This document shows, one piece after another, positions 20,375-31,769 of a stretch of 64,000 bases of DNA (within the stretch, counting starts at the first letter, position 1; each line of letters opens with the position of its first letter). The notes under the pieces were generated by a model. That model did no database searches. It worked only from the letters and a program-made list of their open reading frames with translations, and was not told the DNA's origin. Made by a program: the position numbers and the translations under genes. This stretch comes from Zygaena filipendulae (lineage: Eukaryota > Arthropoda > Insecta > Lepidoptera > Zygaenidae): contig OU015663.1 in NCBI GenBank assembly GCA_907165275.2, positions 1,376,501-1,440,500 on the forward strand. The letters run 5' to 3'.

Positions 20375-22655
20375 AAAATTCAAAAATTCAAAATTCAAAA
20401 GCTCTTTATTACTTAGGATTGGTTACAATCACTTGTAATCGTCAGCAGGTTCTTAAAACTATAAATTACCGTCAGTTCGGAATACGTCCTCTGCTGAGAA
20501 GAACTGACAAGAAACTCAGCAGCGCTGTCTTTTAATGATCATACTTATAAACTAGGAAAACAAAAAATAGGAATTGGATAGAGCAATTCATTCCCAAACG
20601 TCTGTATCATTTAAATAGTCTACTACACTATAATATGCTTTATCGCATAATCTGTGTTTAACAAGTTTCTTGAATTTATTAATTGACAAATTAATTACAT
20701 CGATTGGGAGTTTGTTGTAAAAGTGTATACATTGTCCTTTAAATGACTTAGAAATTTTATGGAGCCTAGTCTTAGGCACAGCGAGTTTATCTTTATTTCT
20801 CAAGTTAAGATTATGTAAATCACTGTTTTTCTTAAAGTTGCCAAAATTTTTGTGAACATATAATAAATTCTCGTATATATACTGAGAATGTACAGTCATT
20901 ATTTTAAACTCGCTGAATTTAGTTCTCAGTGAATCCCGAGGGCCCAACTTATAGATTGCGCGAATAGCTCGTTTCTGCAACACGAATACAGAATCGATAT
21001 CCGCGGCACTACCCCACAGCAGTATGCCGTATGACATAATGCTGTGGAAATAACTAAAATAAACTAAACGCGCGGTATTAATATCAGTAAGATGACGGAT
21101 TTTCTTAACAGCATAAGCCGCCGAGCTTAATCTACCTGATAACTTTTTTATATGTGGGCCCCATTGTAATTTTGCATCTAATGTTATACCTAGAAAGACA
21201 GTTTCATCGACCATTTCCAAATCCTCATTATTAATCAGTAATCTGGTTTTTACTTGTTTAACATTTTTGGTCACAAATCTTATACATTTGGTTTTATCAC
21301 GGTTTAGTAATAAGTTATTAGCATTAAACCAGTGTAATATTTTAGAGAGAGCATTGTTCACATCGTCTACAGCCGATTGCTGTCTATTAACCTTAAACAC
21401 TAAAGATGTATCATCTGCAAACAATACTATCTCATGGTTGTCCCTCACTAGATAAGGTAAGTCATTTATATAAACAAGGAACAGGAATGGTCCTAATATA
21501 GATCCTTGGGGTACTCCCATTACCACGGCAGAACCATGTGATCGTTTTCCGTTGACATCAACCCTTTGGATCCTATCACTCAAGTACGAAGTAAGAAGAT
21601 CCAAAGCTACACCTCGTATTCCGTAATAGTGTAGTTTCCTGACCAAAGTTGTATGCTCAACACAATCAAAGGCCTTGGATAAATCACAAAACACTCCATA
21701 AGCATCACGTGACTCCTCCCAGGCCTCAAAAATATTTTCAATTAATTTAATTCCTGCATCAGTTGTAGAGCGACCACGAGTAAAACCGAACTGTTTATGA
21801 TGCAGCAAGTCATTTTTATTAAAGTATGCGAGTAGTTGGCTAAGTATAAGCTTTTCAAATATTTTACTAAATGTGGGTAGTACTGAAATTGGTCTAAAAT
21901 TAGTAGGGTCTGTTGTACTACCTGTTTTAAACAAAGGTGTTATTTTACTATATTTCATTTGGTCAGGAAACACACCACAGTCTATACATTTATTAAATAT
22001 ATCAACTAAATCTAGTGCAATAATATCAATTAATGAACTTATAATAGTAACAGAAATCCCCCACAGATCAGCTGTTTTTTTAAGATTTATTGTCTTAAAC
22101 ACCTTGAAGATATCATATACACTTACATGGCTAAAACTGAATTCATTAGAACATTCTGGAACATTTTCCTTAAGAAGTGACTCTGCAACGGGGGTGGAAG
22201 AGCCTAAAGTGCTGGTTAAAGAAACGGGTATTTTAGCGAAGAAGCTTTCAAACTCATTCGCGACTTCCAAATCTGACTGAATGATTTTACCATTAACACA
22301 TAGCTTAAAGTTAGTGTCACCAAATTTAGCTTTACCAGTTTCTTCATTAATTACTTTCCATGTGGCTTTAATTTTATCATTACTATTTTTGATCTTTGAA
22401 CTAATAAAATGGGACTTACATAACATGCAAACTGATTTGAAAATTTTTGAATATGATTTTACATACTCTTTAAACTCTTCACTATGATTGAACTGCCTTT
22501 CATAGTATAACCCATATAACACTTGCCTACTTTTGTGTATTCCTACTGTTGCCCATTCGCTAAAGGCTGGACTGTTGGTAACTGTGATCACCTTGGAACT
22601 AAATATTGAGTTATAATGATGGTGAAACGTTTGAAAGAAAGAATTATATAAGGAT
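20375..22655 (-). mobile_element. 5'-truncated CR1/Jockey-type LINE inserted in a Helitron
   Basis: The 3' end (plus-strand left side) carries a TTTTGAA-type repeated tail and a UTR containing GCTGAGAAGAACTGACAAG. The reverse transcriptase frame fills most of the rest. The coding sequence reads on upstream of the annotated frame (FHHHYNSIFSSK) until it meets Helitron sequence near 22655, so the endonuclease half was lost at insertion. Confidence 0.85.
20588..22591 (-). CDS. LINE reverse transcriptase, endonuclease missing
   Basis: 667 codons with no stop or shift. In order: linker (1-200), fingers/palm with FRPISVLP (232-239), QFGF (267-270), DLSKAFD (303-309), GVPQGSILGP (359-368) and the catalytic FADD (391-394), then a thumb with FLGITLDAKLQWGP and a C-terminal region. 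The three catalytic aspartates are present. It would copy element RNA into DNA at the target site. The listed start is a GTG; the true frame opens further upstream and was cut by 5' truncation, so the upstream endonuclease is absent and the copy cannot move alone. The motif set fits the CR1/Jockey group; the exact clade needs a tree. The open frame suggests recent insertion. Confidence 0.9.
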   Translation of the reverse strand: MITVTNSPAFSEWATVGIHKSRQVLYGLYYERQFNHSEEFKEYVKSYSKIFKSVCMLCKSHFISSKIKNSNDKIKATWKVINEETGKAKFGDTNFKLCVNGKIIQSDLEVANEFESFFAKIPVSLTSTLGSSTPVAESLLKENVPECSNEFSFSHVSVYDIFKVFKTINLKKTADLWGISVTIISSLIDIIALDLVDIFNKCIDCGVFPDQMKYSKITPLFKTGSTTDPTNFRPISVLPTFSKIFEKLILSQLLAYFNKNDLLHHKQFGFTRGRSTTDAGIKLIENIFEAWEESRDAYGVFCDLSKAFDCVEHTTLVRKLHYYGIRGVALDLLTSYLSDRIQRVDVNGKRSHGSAVVMGVPQGSILGPFLFLVYINDLPYLVRDNHEIVLFADDTSLVFKVNRQQSAVDDVNNALSKILHWFNANNLLLNRDKTKCIRFVTKNVKQVKTRLLINNEDLEMVDETVFLGITLDAKLQWGPHIKKLSGRLSSAAYAVKKIRHLTDINTARLVYFSYFHSIMSYGILLWGSAADIDSVFVLQKRAIRAIYKLGPRDSLRTKFSEFKIMTVHSQYIYENLLYVHKNFGNFKKNSDLHNLNLRNKDKLAVPKTRLHKISKSFKGQCIHFYNKLPIDVINLSINKFKKLVKHRLCDKAYYSVVDYLNDTDVWE

Positions 22656-22712
22656 ACACTTATATATACTTATACATACTTACAAAGTTTCGCATTTATA
22701 ATATTAGTAGGA
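22656..22712 (-). mobile_element. Lep1-type Helitron, 5' part (split by LINE)
   Basis: TACTTACAAAGTTTCGCATT then TAATATTAGTAGGA completes the element begun at 20207. Confidence 0.8.
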
Positions 22713-22870
22713 TATTAGTGCAGTATACCCTGGGTCTGGGCGTTTAGTGTGTACAAAAATAATGTATACATACACATAAAAAAATGAATCCCTATTTCCT
22801 TTTGTCACGCCATAAGCGACACTTCGCTTCCCCTCCGGCTTCGTGCCTTCCCTTGCCCTTTCGAAGTTTT

Positions 22871-23062
22871 GTGGTTTCACCCGCTCACCCGCGTTAATTT
22901 CGGAGTTCCCGTCGGAATGCCGGGATAAAAAGTATCCTATTGCCTTTTCCGTACCCCCGAAAACGTGTATGTAAAATTTCATGATGATCGATTGAGCCGT
23001 TAAGTCGTGAAAGTATAACAAACAAACAAACAAACTCACTTGCGCATTTACAATAGTAAGGA
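22871..23062 (-). mobile_element. Lep1-type Helitron
   Basis: It has hairpin remnant TTTCACCCGCTCACCCGCG, the GGAGTTCCCG body, AAATTTCATGATGATCGATT and a (CAAA)n run. The 5' end is TAGTAAGGA. The CTAG end is lost. Confidence 0.75.
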
Positions 23063-23092
23063 TGTCAGACAAACCCGACCCGTCATTTGACG

Positions 23093-23357
23093 ACCCGATT
23101 GGCGCAATGGTCACCATGCCTGCCCGCTAATCAAGAGGTTACGGGTTCGATTCCCGGTGGGGGTGGACTTTGTGTGATCAACACAGGGTTCCATTTTCCA
23201 GTCTGGGCGTGTATATATCTATAGTATAATATATATGTAATAATATGTGTAGTACATACCACGTTTGCTTGGTTTCCACGACACAAGCTTATAGCTTAGT
23301 GTGGGATCAAGTAGATCTGTGTGTTGTGAAGTGGATTATTATTATTATTATTATTAT
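23093..23357 (+). mobile_element. tRNA-derived SINE, copy 2
   Basis: Nearly identical to copy 1, with A box TGGCGCAATGG, B box GGTTCGATTCC and an (ATT)n tail. It lies 30 bp beyond a Helitron end. Confidence 0.9.
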
Positions 23358-24340
23358 CACAAAAAAATATTTAATTCATGGAAATTAATACGACGACTGT
23401 ACCCGCCCGTATTTAGTTAACGTAAACCACTTTAGCACACGACCTTAGACGATATTACGTAGACATCGACAGCAGCACCTCTCGCCTCACATTATAATAA
23501 TCGATGTGTCACTTAAGGGCCTTGTGAATATTTTAAACCGCTCACAACGCACGCTCACGCACACCTAACAAGCCCCCTTAAACCGCGGCAATTTCACCCC
23601 CACATTTGTAACGAGCTCTCAGTTCCTTTCCCACCGGAGTGAATGCGTTACGGCGGCTTCCATTAATTTATCGCATATACAGGGTGTTACGAAGCGAAGG
23701 GGGTGCCCCATCGACATGCATAATATGGCGGCTCTAAGTAGATTATCATCGTCGATCACGGAAATTTATGCAATTTAAGTTTATCATAATATTATGACAT
23801 AACATAAGGAAAAGGAAGAAGTAGTCAAATTGATTTATATACATTGTGCGTGTGTGTGCGTGTGAGTGTGCATGTGCGTGAGTGTGTGCGTCTGCGTGTG
23901 CGTGTGCGTGTGAATGTGCGTGTGTAACTTAAATAAATTTTAATCAGTATCAGATGAATGTTTAAATTCCAATTTGTTGTTTTCGGAGTCGGAATCTTCT
24001 TGTACTTAAATCAATAATGAACTCAAAATCAAGATCGACGCATCTCAAATATTCTTTTTCAAATTTTTCAACGTGATTGCAATATTTATGCTAGGTTTCG
24101 CTACTTACGTACGTATATTTTTTGTCACAAATAAAAAAATAAACAGAAACACGGATTCGGTTTTTTTGCTGACGCTCCCTACGTTTACGCACACAAACGC
24201 GCTCATCGGTCTCTACTACACGTCACTACTACAACCAGGTCAAAGTGAACTTCGAGAAATAGAACATCTCTACACAGACCCAAAAATAATACACACATAC
24301 CTATATTCTGCTTTTTCAAATAGATCAAAATTTACTTGGA
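23358..24340. other. Non-coding; GT-rich microsatellite at about 23845-23930
   Basis: A purine/pyrimidine-alternating (GTGTGC)n tract stands out. A lone ACAGGGTGTTACGAAGC at about 23680 resembles a transposon terminus, but no partner end was found. No gene. Confidence 0.5.
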
Positions 24341-24470
24341 TAAAGCGCATTAAAGTTTAGGGAATGTACAGCCGTTGTTTTTTGATTACCCACGTAAAAA
24401 AAAGAAAAAATACGTCGCCAATATTTTTATGGATCTACAGAGCGGTCTAATAATAAAAATTTAATCAAAT
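24341..24470 (-). mobile_element. CRE-bearing MITE, copy D (fragment)
   Basis: It keeps AAGCGCATTAAAGTTTAGGG and the CAATATTTTTATGGATCTAC end portion. The central palindromes are deleted. Confidence 0.55.
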
Positions 24471-24783
24471 AGCCTATTGTCGCGACTACATACTTTATAC
24501 AGTGCGTGCACTCAGAGTCATGCCAAACTATGACAAAATGTGGGCGTCCACGTAAAAAGGTACCAGTAGTGGGGCATTGACTATTGAGTTAAGACTAGAT
24601 TCGGTATCTATAATAGTTAATTGATAGTAAGGATTGAAAAAATATTCAAAAACTAGTACAGTTTTTTTTACATACATTTGAAGTTGAAACTCTGAAAAAG
24701 CTTGACTTGAAAAAAAGCATTTTAAAAGTTTGAGTGTAATAAAAAAGACACTCTTCTACTTTCTTGTTACATAGATTTTTATA

Positions 24784-25120
24784 CAACGTGTTAATGAATT
24801 AACTGAAAACCTGATACACCCCATTTAAAAAAATAAACAATAATATGATTAAAATATATTTTATGTCGAAAAAATTTATACTTTAAAAGTTATTCAACAT
24901 TAGTTTGGAGGTCTACGAAATTCCAAGCGCTACACCCGCGCCTACTGGTTCGATTGTTTTGCTGCGGGCGGCGTATACGCGCCAAATATTGTATTATAAA
25001 TAATTTAGACATGGGCTAGTAAAAATGAAAAAATATAACCTGTATTAAAACATATTGTGATCGAGTCGCTAGTTGATTCTGAGCAAACTACTTTCTAGTT
25101 TTCAGTTAATTAATTCATTG
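24784..25120 (+). mobile_element. TA-flanked MITE (copy 2)
   Basis: 337 bp between TA dinucleotides. The left arm is CAACGTGTTAATGAATTAAC; the right arm is slightly eroded. It shows the empty state of the site that holds the hAT MITE in copy 1. Confidence 0.85.
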
Positions 25121-25590
25121 TATATTATTGTAGATTAAGATACGTGAAATTTAAGAAAATTAATAATCGATTAAAATCGCGGACGCAATTTTTTGCACCG
25201 AACTTTACAAAACTGCTTATATCTCGGAAACTAAATGCCGAGAACTGGTACCTTTTAGCTTGGGCGCCCACAAATAGTTTCATAAATATTGTGAATTAAT
25301 AATAAATCACTTTGTTGTACCGCGGGAAAATTATTCCAATCACGTACCAGTGCTGAAACTGATTTTAAATTGAATCTCTCGAAAGCTCTCGAAAGCTCCG
25401 CTGTATATTTTACTTTTTTTTTCATGATTTTTCTGTTATGTTATTAATAAAACTTAGCATTCAGCTACTGGTTTTGATAGAGATTTATTATATTAGAAGA
25501 AAATAATTATAGCAGTGTTATTGTGTACTTATAAAATAACAAAAGCAAATAAGCACTTACGTAATTAGTAACAGCTTCTACATACATGTA
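25121..25590. other. No gene seen
   Basis: AT-rich spacer between two inverted copies of the same MITE. The pair could fold back in RNA or single-stranded DNA. Confidence 0.5.
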
Positions 25591-25933
25591 CAACGTGTTA
25601 ATGACTTAACTGAAAACTAGAAAGTAGTTTGCTCAGAATCAACTAATCGATGTGTGATATGTTTTAATATAGGTTATATTTTTTCATTTTTACTAGCCCA
25701 TGTCTAAATTATTTTTAGTGCAATATTAGGCGCGTACGCCGCCCGCAGCAAACAAATTCGAACCGGTAGGCGCGGGCGTTGCGCTTGGAATTTCGTAGAT
25801 AGGTCACCTCCAAACTTATGTTGAATAACTTTTAATGTATAAACTTTTTCGACATAAAAAATATTTTAATCATATTATTGTTTATTTTTTTAAATGGGGT
25901 GTATCAAGTTTTCAGTTAATTCATAACACGTTG
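25591..25933 (-). mobile_element. TA-flanked MITE (copy 3)
   Basis: 343 bp, inverted relative to copy 2, with TA on both sides. Confidence 0.85.
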
Positions 25934-25946
25934 TATATCATAATTA

Positions 25947-26130
25947 TAATAGCTGTCCCCCGCGCTTTCAATCGGGATAAAAAGTACCCTATGTCACTCA
26001 AGACTATTTTATTTGCTTCCTATAAGTGAAAGAATTTTCAAAATCGGTTCAGTAGATCCAGACAACGTCACAAATTAACAAAATCATAATTCACAAACTT
26101 ACAAACTTTAGCTCTTTAAATAACTAACAT
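25947..26130 (-). mobile_element. Lep1-type Helitron, collapsed hairpin subfamily
   Basis: ATAG replaces CTAG. CCGCGCTTTCAATCGGGATAAAAAG is deleted as in 17403-17590, and the rest of the body matches that copy. Confidence 0.7.
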
Positions 26131-26426
26131 CAGATCTAACTAAATTTGTAAAGGAACAATCCTAGAGGTATGTTCTTCAAAATAATTTAAAAACTAGTGT
26201 AAAAAAGTAATGATTAATGTTGAGTATTCGGCTAAAAAGCACTTAAGAAAACTCTTTTATTTTATTAAAATTAAATTTATATTTTTTGTCATTGACAATC
26301 GAACTAAAAAAATTGATAACAAAATATAGATGGTACACAACATTATAAGTATGCTACCCGGATTTTTCAAACTTATAAAAGCAGTATTTCATTATTATAA
26401 CTAGAAATTACATATAATTAAATAGA

Positions 26427-26732
26427 ATGAGGATGTGGACAACTTTTGAAAATCAAAAGTCCAATTAGTCCGTCAGTTAGAAAATGAAAAAACAATAGAC
26501 TCGTATTTTTTGCTTTATCAAATAAATTAAAATACACAGAGATAAGGGGGTCGTGACGTCACTAACCGATAAAACCGCCATACAAACTGTCAGAATAGTG
26601 ACGTCACGCGAAATTTCAACTCAATATATCGCCGTTATTTTTTGATTACGTAAAAAAAGAAAAAATACGTGTCCAATATTTTTAATAATCTACAAGACGG
26701 ACTTAAAATAAAAATTAGTCAACATGCCCATT
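26427..26732 (-). mobile_element. CRE-bearing MITE, copy E
   Basis: Inverted copy with both TGACGTCA octamers intact and both tips present. Confidence 0.8.
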
Positions 26733-26971
26733 GAGGCACAGATGACAGAACACATGGAGCGCACGCAGATCCATGGAACTGAGTCTTGAAACAGCTAGAG
26801 ATCACGTGACTGTCTTTTGGCGCGAACATAATTTCGCGCCGTTCCACATTCACAAAATATCGATTATTTTTGGGTTTGAATTTCAAATGGAATTTTGATT
26901 GAAACTACATCATTCACTTGCTCTATGTGCCTTCTCTCTAGGCTTGAGGCATATTATTATATGAATAGGTA

Positions 26972-27130
26972 CTAGCTGTCCCCCGCGATTTCATCCGCGG
27001 TAATTTTGGAGTTCCCGCGGAGTTTGCGGGAAAAAAGTACTCTATGTCCTTTTCTGTACCCCTGACAACGTGCATGCAAAATTTCATCCAAATCCGTTAA
27101 GCCCTTCTTGCGTGATTGAGTAAACGTGTG
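26972..27130 (-). mobile_element. Lep1-type Helitron, 5' end lost
   Basis: CTAG at 26972, hairpin GCGATTTCATCCGCGG, body through GCGTGATTGAGTAAACG. The sequence beyond resembles the start of the 48394-48703 body. Confidence 0.75.
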
Positions 27131-27749
27131 CGAGGATAAGAGCTCGAAAGCGCATTTTCATCCGACTTTGCTGCTGAATTTGTTTGAAACCCTTTAAAAT
27201 TGCAATTTTTCTTTCAAATTAATACGTAGAGCCCGCTATCTTTCTTTGTGGCTACCTACTTACATCTAAAACGAAACACGCAAATAACTGTTTAGGGGTT
27301 GTCGACAACTGTTTTATATTCCAAAAGCGGAATCCGAATACTGACGAAGCGTAATTTTCCCGCGCCCAAGTACTCTCCGATAACGTTCAGAAATTGGGTA
27401 AAGAGTGCAAAAACAATTTGAGCCGAGCTCAGAGCTGTGGCACAGATAAGAAAGCGGGTGTTGCCAGCTCCCCTCGCCGCCGCTGCCTGGATTTTGTCCA
27501 CTCATCATTTCAGCCGGGAAATATCTATTTGAGTTTGAGCCTCGCTTTATCATTTCATTTTAGCACAAGAAGTTCTTGTTGTCTCGGTGAGAGAATTAAG
27601 AAAATTCAAAAGCTGAATTGCTAGTTACTGTTTGAGGATTATTCTGAATAAATTTTAACGAAACAAAGGTACCTACGAATTGATTATTAGACAATGAAGT
27701 ACTCAGTATTTAAATTTACTGTACCTACTTGAACCAAACATATAAATAA
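27131..27749. other. No gene called
   Basis: A GC-richer patch at 27355-27500 gives overlapping frames on both strands, but none has a domain or consistent splice signals. Confidence 0.35.
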
Positions 27750-28340
27750 CTAGCTGTCCTGCGCAGTTTCACCCGCGGAATTGTTTCATACAAACTTTTT
27801 CACTCATTTAGGGGCAGAATTTCCAAAAATCCTTTCTTATCGGACAACTACTTCATACAAAGAACACACCGTCCAAGTTTCAGGTCCGTATTTCAAAAGG
27901 TTACTCAAATCATGAATCTACTTTTAAAACTAATTTCAAGTAAATCTTTAATTTTAGAACCTAACTTGAAACGAGATTCATCAATCAACAATCAGCCGAG
28001 TTATTTCCTTATTCTAGAACGACGCTTGAGTACTAATCTATACTCAAGCAAAGATTTGATCTTTGTTTACGTCTGTCATGTCAAGACCACTCAACCAATC
28101 GGAGTTCAAAATCTCTACTAAAGACTAGTTTCAAGTGATTAGAACTTAAAACGCATTCTGTAATAAGATGTACGCTTGAGTTATGATTTCAGCTTAATAC
28201 TAATCCGTGAAAAAAAAAAAAAACGTGTTTTGTGTCACCTTCTGGAATACGGACCTCAGTTCCTACGATCAGTGATTTAGGCTGTGCGTTGATCCGACAG
28301 TCAGTCATTCAGGACAAAGCATTTTATACATATGTATAGA
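27750..28340 (-). mobile_element. Lep1-type Helitron split by a MITE
   Basis: CTAG at 27750 and TGTATAGA at 28333-28340 are the two ends. Removing 27883-28255 and one TCA restores the TCTATACATA-subfamily body. Confidence 0.85.
27883..28255. mobile_element. TIR MITE, 373 bp, inside a Helitron
   Basis: Inverted termini GGTCCGTATTTCAAAAGGT and GGTCCGTATTCCAGAAGGT, flanked by TCA on both sides (27880-27882 and 28256-28258). A 3-bp duplication is typical of PIF/Harbinger-type elements, although their usual site is TWA. Non-coding. Confidence 0.8.
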
Positions 28341-28688
28341 TAAATAATCATTTTTAAATCATCTTAATAGTGGATTCTGGAGGAGAGAAATTATGCATGG
28401 ATCCATCAGATAGCTATAACTTTGTAGGTATTAAAGCTCTTGTACTCACATAGATAATATACAAATTTTTAATTCGTCACAATATGTTGGACCAAAGCAC
28501 CAAAAAAAGGAAATACCTCGCCATAGCCCACGTATAATAGCAGTCGGAATATTAAATTTTGCACACGGATATTTCATAAAATCTGTTCCGGGAAATACCT
28601 CGGTCTTTTCAAAAAGTTTTGAGAAAAAAATGTTCATCATTTAGAATCACCATTTCTCGAGGTTTCTATGGAGATCAATCTCTATTAA

Positions 28689-29068
28689 TCCTACTAATAT
28701 TATAAATGTGAAAGTGTGGATATTTAGATGTTTCGATGTTTGGATGTTTGGATGTTTGTTACTCAATCACGCAAAAACGGTTGAACGGATTTGGATGAAA
28801 TTTGGCACGTTATCAGGGGTACAGAGAAAAACATAGGGTACTTTTTATCCCGGAATTCCCGCAGGAACTCCAAAAACGAAACTCTAACTCTGCCTGTCTG
28901 TCTTTCTGTCTGTTACGCTTTCATCACGCCTTAACGACTCAACAGATCATCATGAAATTTTGTACACACGTTGTCAGAGATACAGAGAAGGACATAGGAT
29001 ACATTTTATCCCGGAATTCCTGCGGGAACTCCGAAAGTTCCGCGGGTGAAACCGCGGGGCACAGCTAG
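28689..29068 (+). mobile_element. Lep1-type Helitron with two body units
   Basis: A[TCCTACTAATATTATAAA...CAGCTAG]T, 380 bp. The GGAATTCC...AACTCC segment and the AAATTTTG block each occur twice, so one copy is fused to part of another. Confidence 0.85.
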
Positions 29069-29216
29069 TAAATAATAATAGGTACTTATAGTATAATGAT
29101 GCTAAGATTGAGATGTTTTGTTCCGAATTATTTCAGCTTTGGCACCTATACCTACTTCAGTAATAAACAACCGTATTTTGTAGGAAGGTGGTTAGTAAGG
29201 TCTTGGAATGGCACTC

Positions 29217-29411
29217 AGTGTTTTTTTTTTTAATAATGGACACGTGTATTTTTTGCTTAAACATAGATATAGCGCATTAAATTTTAGGGTGGGGGCTCAT
29301 GACGTCATTAACCGCTATATGCCCCCATACAAACTGCACCGGATAGTGACGTCACGCGAAATTTCAACTCGGACTCAAATCGGACTAAAAAAATTTTTGT
29401 CAACAAGCCCA
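29217..29411 (-). mobile_element. CRE-bearing MITE, copy F (truncated)
   Basis: Two TGACGTCA octamers are retained; the outer portion on the left is shortened. Divergent from the other copies. Confidence 0.65.
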
Positions 29412-29514
29412 CTACACTGTTTTTTTTTGTTTCTTTTTTTTATAATTCTTTATTTGTTTGATAAGCGGTAATTAAGATGATACAGATGGAAGTAAAGTGA
29501 CAAAATCCCGAGAG

Positions 29515-29844
29515 AATAGGGATGTGGACTACTTTTGAAAATCAAAATTCTAATTAGTCCGTCAGTTAGAAAATAAAAAACAATAGACACGTATTTTTTG
29601 CTTTTTCAAATAAATTAAAATATACAGAGATAAAGCGCATTAAATTTTAGGGTGAGGGGGTCGTGACGTCACTAACCGCTAAAACCGCCATACAAACTGT
29701 CAGAAAAGTGACGTCAAGCGAAATTTCAACTCAATATATCGCCGTTATTTTTTGATAACGTAACAAAAGAAAAAATACGTGCCCAATATTTTTTAATAAT
29801 CTACAAGACAGACTAAAAAATAAAAATTAGTCAACATGCCCATT
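29515..29844 (-). mobile_element. CRE-bearing MITE, copy G
   Basis: 330 bp with both tips and both TGACGTCA octamers; one outer base of the second palindrome is changed (GTGACGTCAA). Confidence 0.8.
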
Positions 29845-30158
29845 CAAATTTTTTCTATAACGGCAATAGTAACTCAGTCGATTAAAAATCAGGGGGAGTG
29901 GTAATCGTTCATTGTATACGTTGTAGGTATAGTTAGTCGGTATAACAGTCCACTCCACTCTGTAAACACTAGACTCGAGAGCAAACGTTGAACGTAGCTC
30001 GCTTTAGGTGCCCTAGGACTTGCTTGGATCGATGGATTTGTTTCTCACTCGCTAACTGTCGGACAAACACGAGCCCCTCAATACGTACTTTAATAGTAGG
30101 TACCTACCTACTAGAGTTCAAGCGTACATATTTGATTGTTGGCGGCGGTATAGAAATA

Positions 30159-30230
30159 CTAGCTGTTCCCTGCGGTTTCACCCGCGTTAACTTTGGATTC
30201 CACGCGGGAACTCTCGTAAAATACGGTTGT
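30159..30230 (-). mobile_element. Helitron 3'-end fragment
   Basis: CTAG at 30159 and the CTGCGGTTTCACCCGCG hairpin, then unrelated GC-rich sequence to about 30345. Confidence 0.6.
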
Positions 30231-30438
30231 AGCGGGAACAGGATGAACGATATGGCTCGACCGCCACCAAAGGGGAAGCTTCCCGCCGGGCAAGGTGGTA
30301 TGCCCGGGGAACCGCGGTTCCTGCTCCCGCTACACGTTCTTAACTAACGTCTCCAACCTACAAACTATATACTCTATCTGCCAAATTTCAGCTTCATAGA
30401 TCAGGTAGGTAATTTCGTATTTAGTTCGTAAGTCTGTT

Positions 30439-30600
30439 ACCTCTCGCTTTTATAACTTCGGAGGTTCCGTCGGAATTCCGGAATAAAATGCCCTATGTCA
30501 CTCAGGAATACTGCAGCTTCCTTAATTGAAAGAAAGTTTATTAGTTAAGTAGTTTTTGAGTTTATCCATTACAGACAAACAAACGTGTAAAAATTCAATT
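30439..30600 (-). mobile_element. Helitron fragment
   Basis: The body GGAATTCCGGAATAAAATGC and CCTATGTCACTCAGG, as in 8484-8689. Both ends are degraded. Confidence 0.6.
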
Positions 30601-30617
30601 TTTTTTCTCAGGGACTA

Positions 30618-30778
30618 GTCGATCCCCCCACGTTTTCACTCGTGTTAATTTCGGAGATACCGCGGGTGATACCGCAAAATAGTTTTGTAAATCTCAGAGG
30701 TACAGAGAAAGACGTAGACTACTTTTTATCCTGAAATTCCCGCGGAAACTCCGAACTAAACGCCGGTGAACAGCTATA
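30618..30778. mobile_element. Helitron fragments, opposed
   Basis: A minus-type hairpin segment (ACGTTTTCACTCGTG) is followed by a plus-type body ending GAACAGCTATAAC. Two partial copies are joined. Confidence 0.5.
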
Positions 30779-31464
30779 ACAAAAGAAAAGGTAACTCTCA
30801 AAAAAGGTACATCATTAGGCGTCTGAGTGATGTCTTATTAATATGACGATACAATTAATTATTATGAGCAAATTAAATTGCGTGATATTGCAAAACTGAA
30901 CGACGTCGTGTACTGAATACTCTCCTGTACTGCTGTGGTACCCACATTGTACCGAGCTAGAACAGATCGTATTGTTGATTTGTAATCACATGGCTCGCAT
31001 TTTCATAGATTTTCGCGGAACGCAAATCATCGGAACTATACTCAGTACAACAATATCGCTGTTCTTAGCTCAACTAAAATAACATAATATGAAATGCTAT
31101 CGACGGGCAATAGTTCAAAAAACTTTTACCGATTTCGAAACTTTATGAAGTTATAATGTCTGTAAGTTTTAAAGGGAGTTACCGTATAGCTTGGACAAGT
31201 TTCTACTATTACGTAGTTAAAGCTCAGGGGATGAAACTTTCAGACGGTTACGGTAAAACATAAAAACATGTATGTATATCTATAAATAGTATTACGTATT
31301 TACGTATATTAGGTATATTTAATTTCTTTGCCCTTTCTCCGCCACGTTTTTGTAGCCTTAAAAAGTTAAGGCTAGTAAAATATGCCTTTTTGCCATGTAT
31401 TTAATCTACATAAATACTGTCATTCTACATAAATTCTGACTGCAACAATGTATTGTATTATAAA
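30779..31464. other. No gene seen
   Basis: AT-rich; nothing recognised. Confidence 0.45.
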
Positions 31465-31769
31465 CTAGCTTTGCCCCGCGGTTTCACCCGCGTGAGTTTC
31501 GGGATTCCCGCAGGAACTCCAATTCAGTCTAATTTACTCCTTATAACAAAAGCTAATTAGCAGTGAAAGTCCCGTCAATATCGGTCCAACCGTTTCGGAG
31601 ATTCACCCGCGTGAGTTTCGGAATTCCCGCAGGAACTCCAAACTTCTTTTATATAAACCTTGTCCTGATAATAACGAACACAAAAAAAACACAATTATCC
31701 ATTTTTGTGCAGTCGTTTGGAAGTTATGCGCTTAGCAACACATTTGGCGACTCATTTTTATTATATAGA
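31465..31769 (-). mobile_element. Lep1-type Helitron, twin of 13191-13482
   Basis: A[CTAGCTTTGCCCCGCGG...TTATATAGA]T, 305 bp, two hairpin/body units. The similarity to 13191-13482 runs the full length, so this is a fixed subfamily and not a chance duplication. Confidence 0.85.

Noticed and set aside
21873..22280. 135-codon plus-strand frame
   Set aside because: It is antisense to the LINE reverse transcriptase frame and has no features of its own.
27355..27624. Coding exon in a GC-richer patch
   Set aside because: Frames overlap on both strands with no consistent splice sites or domain.
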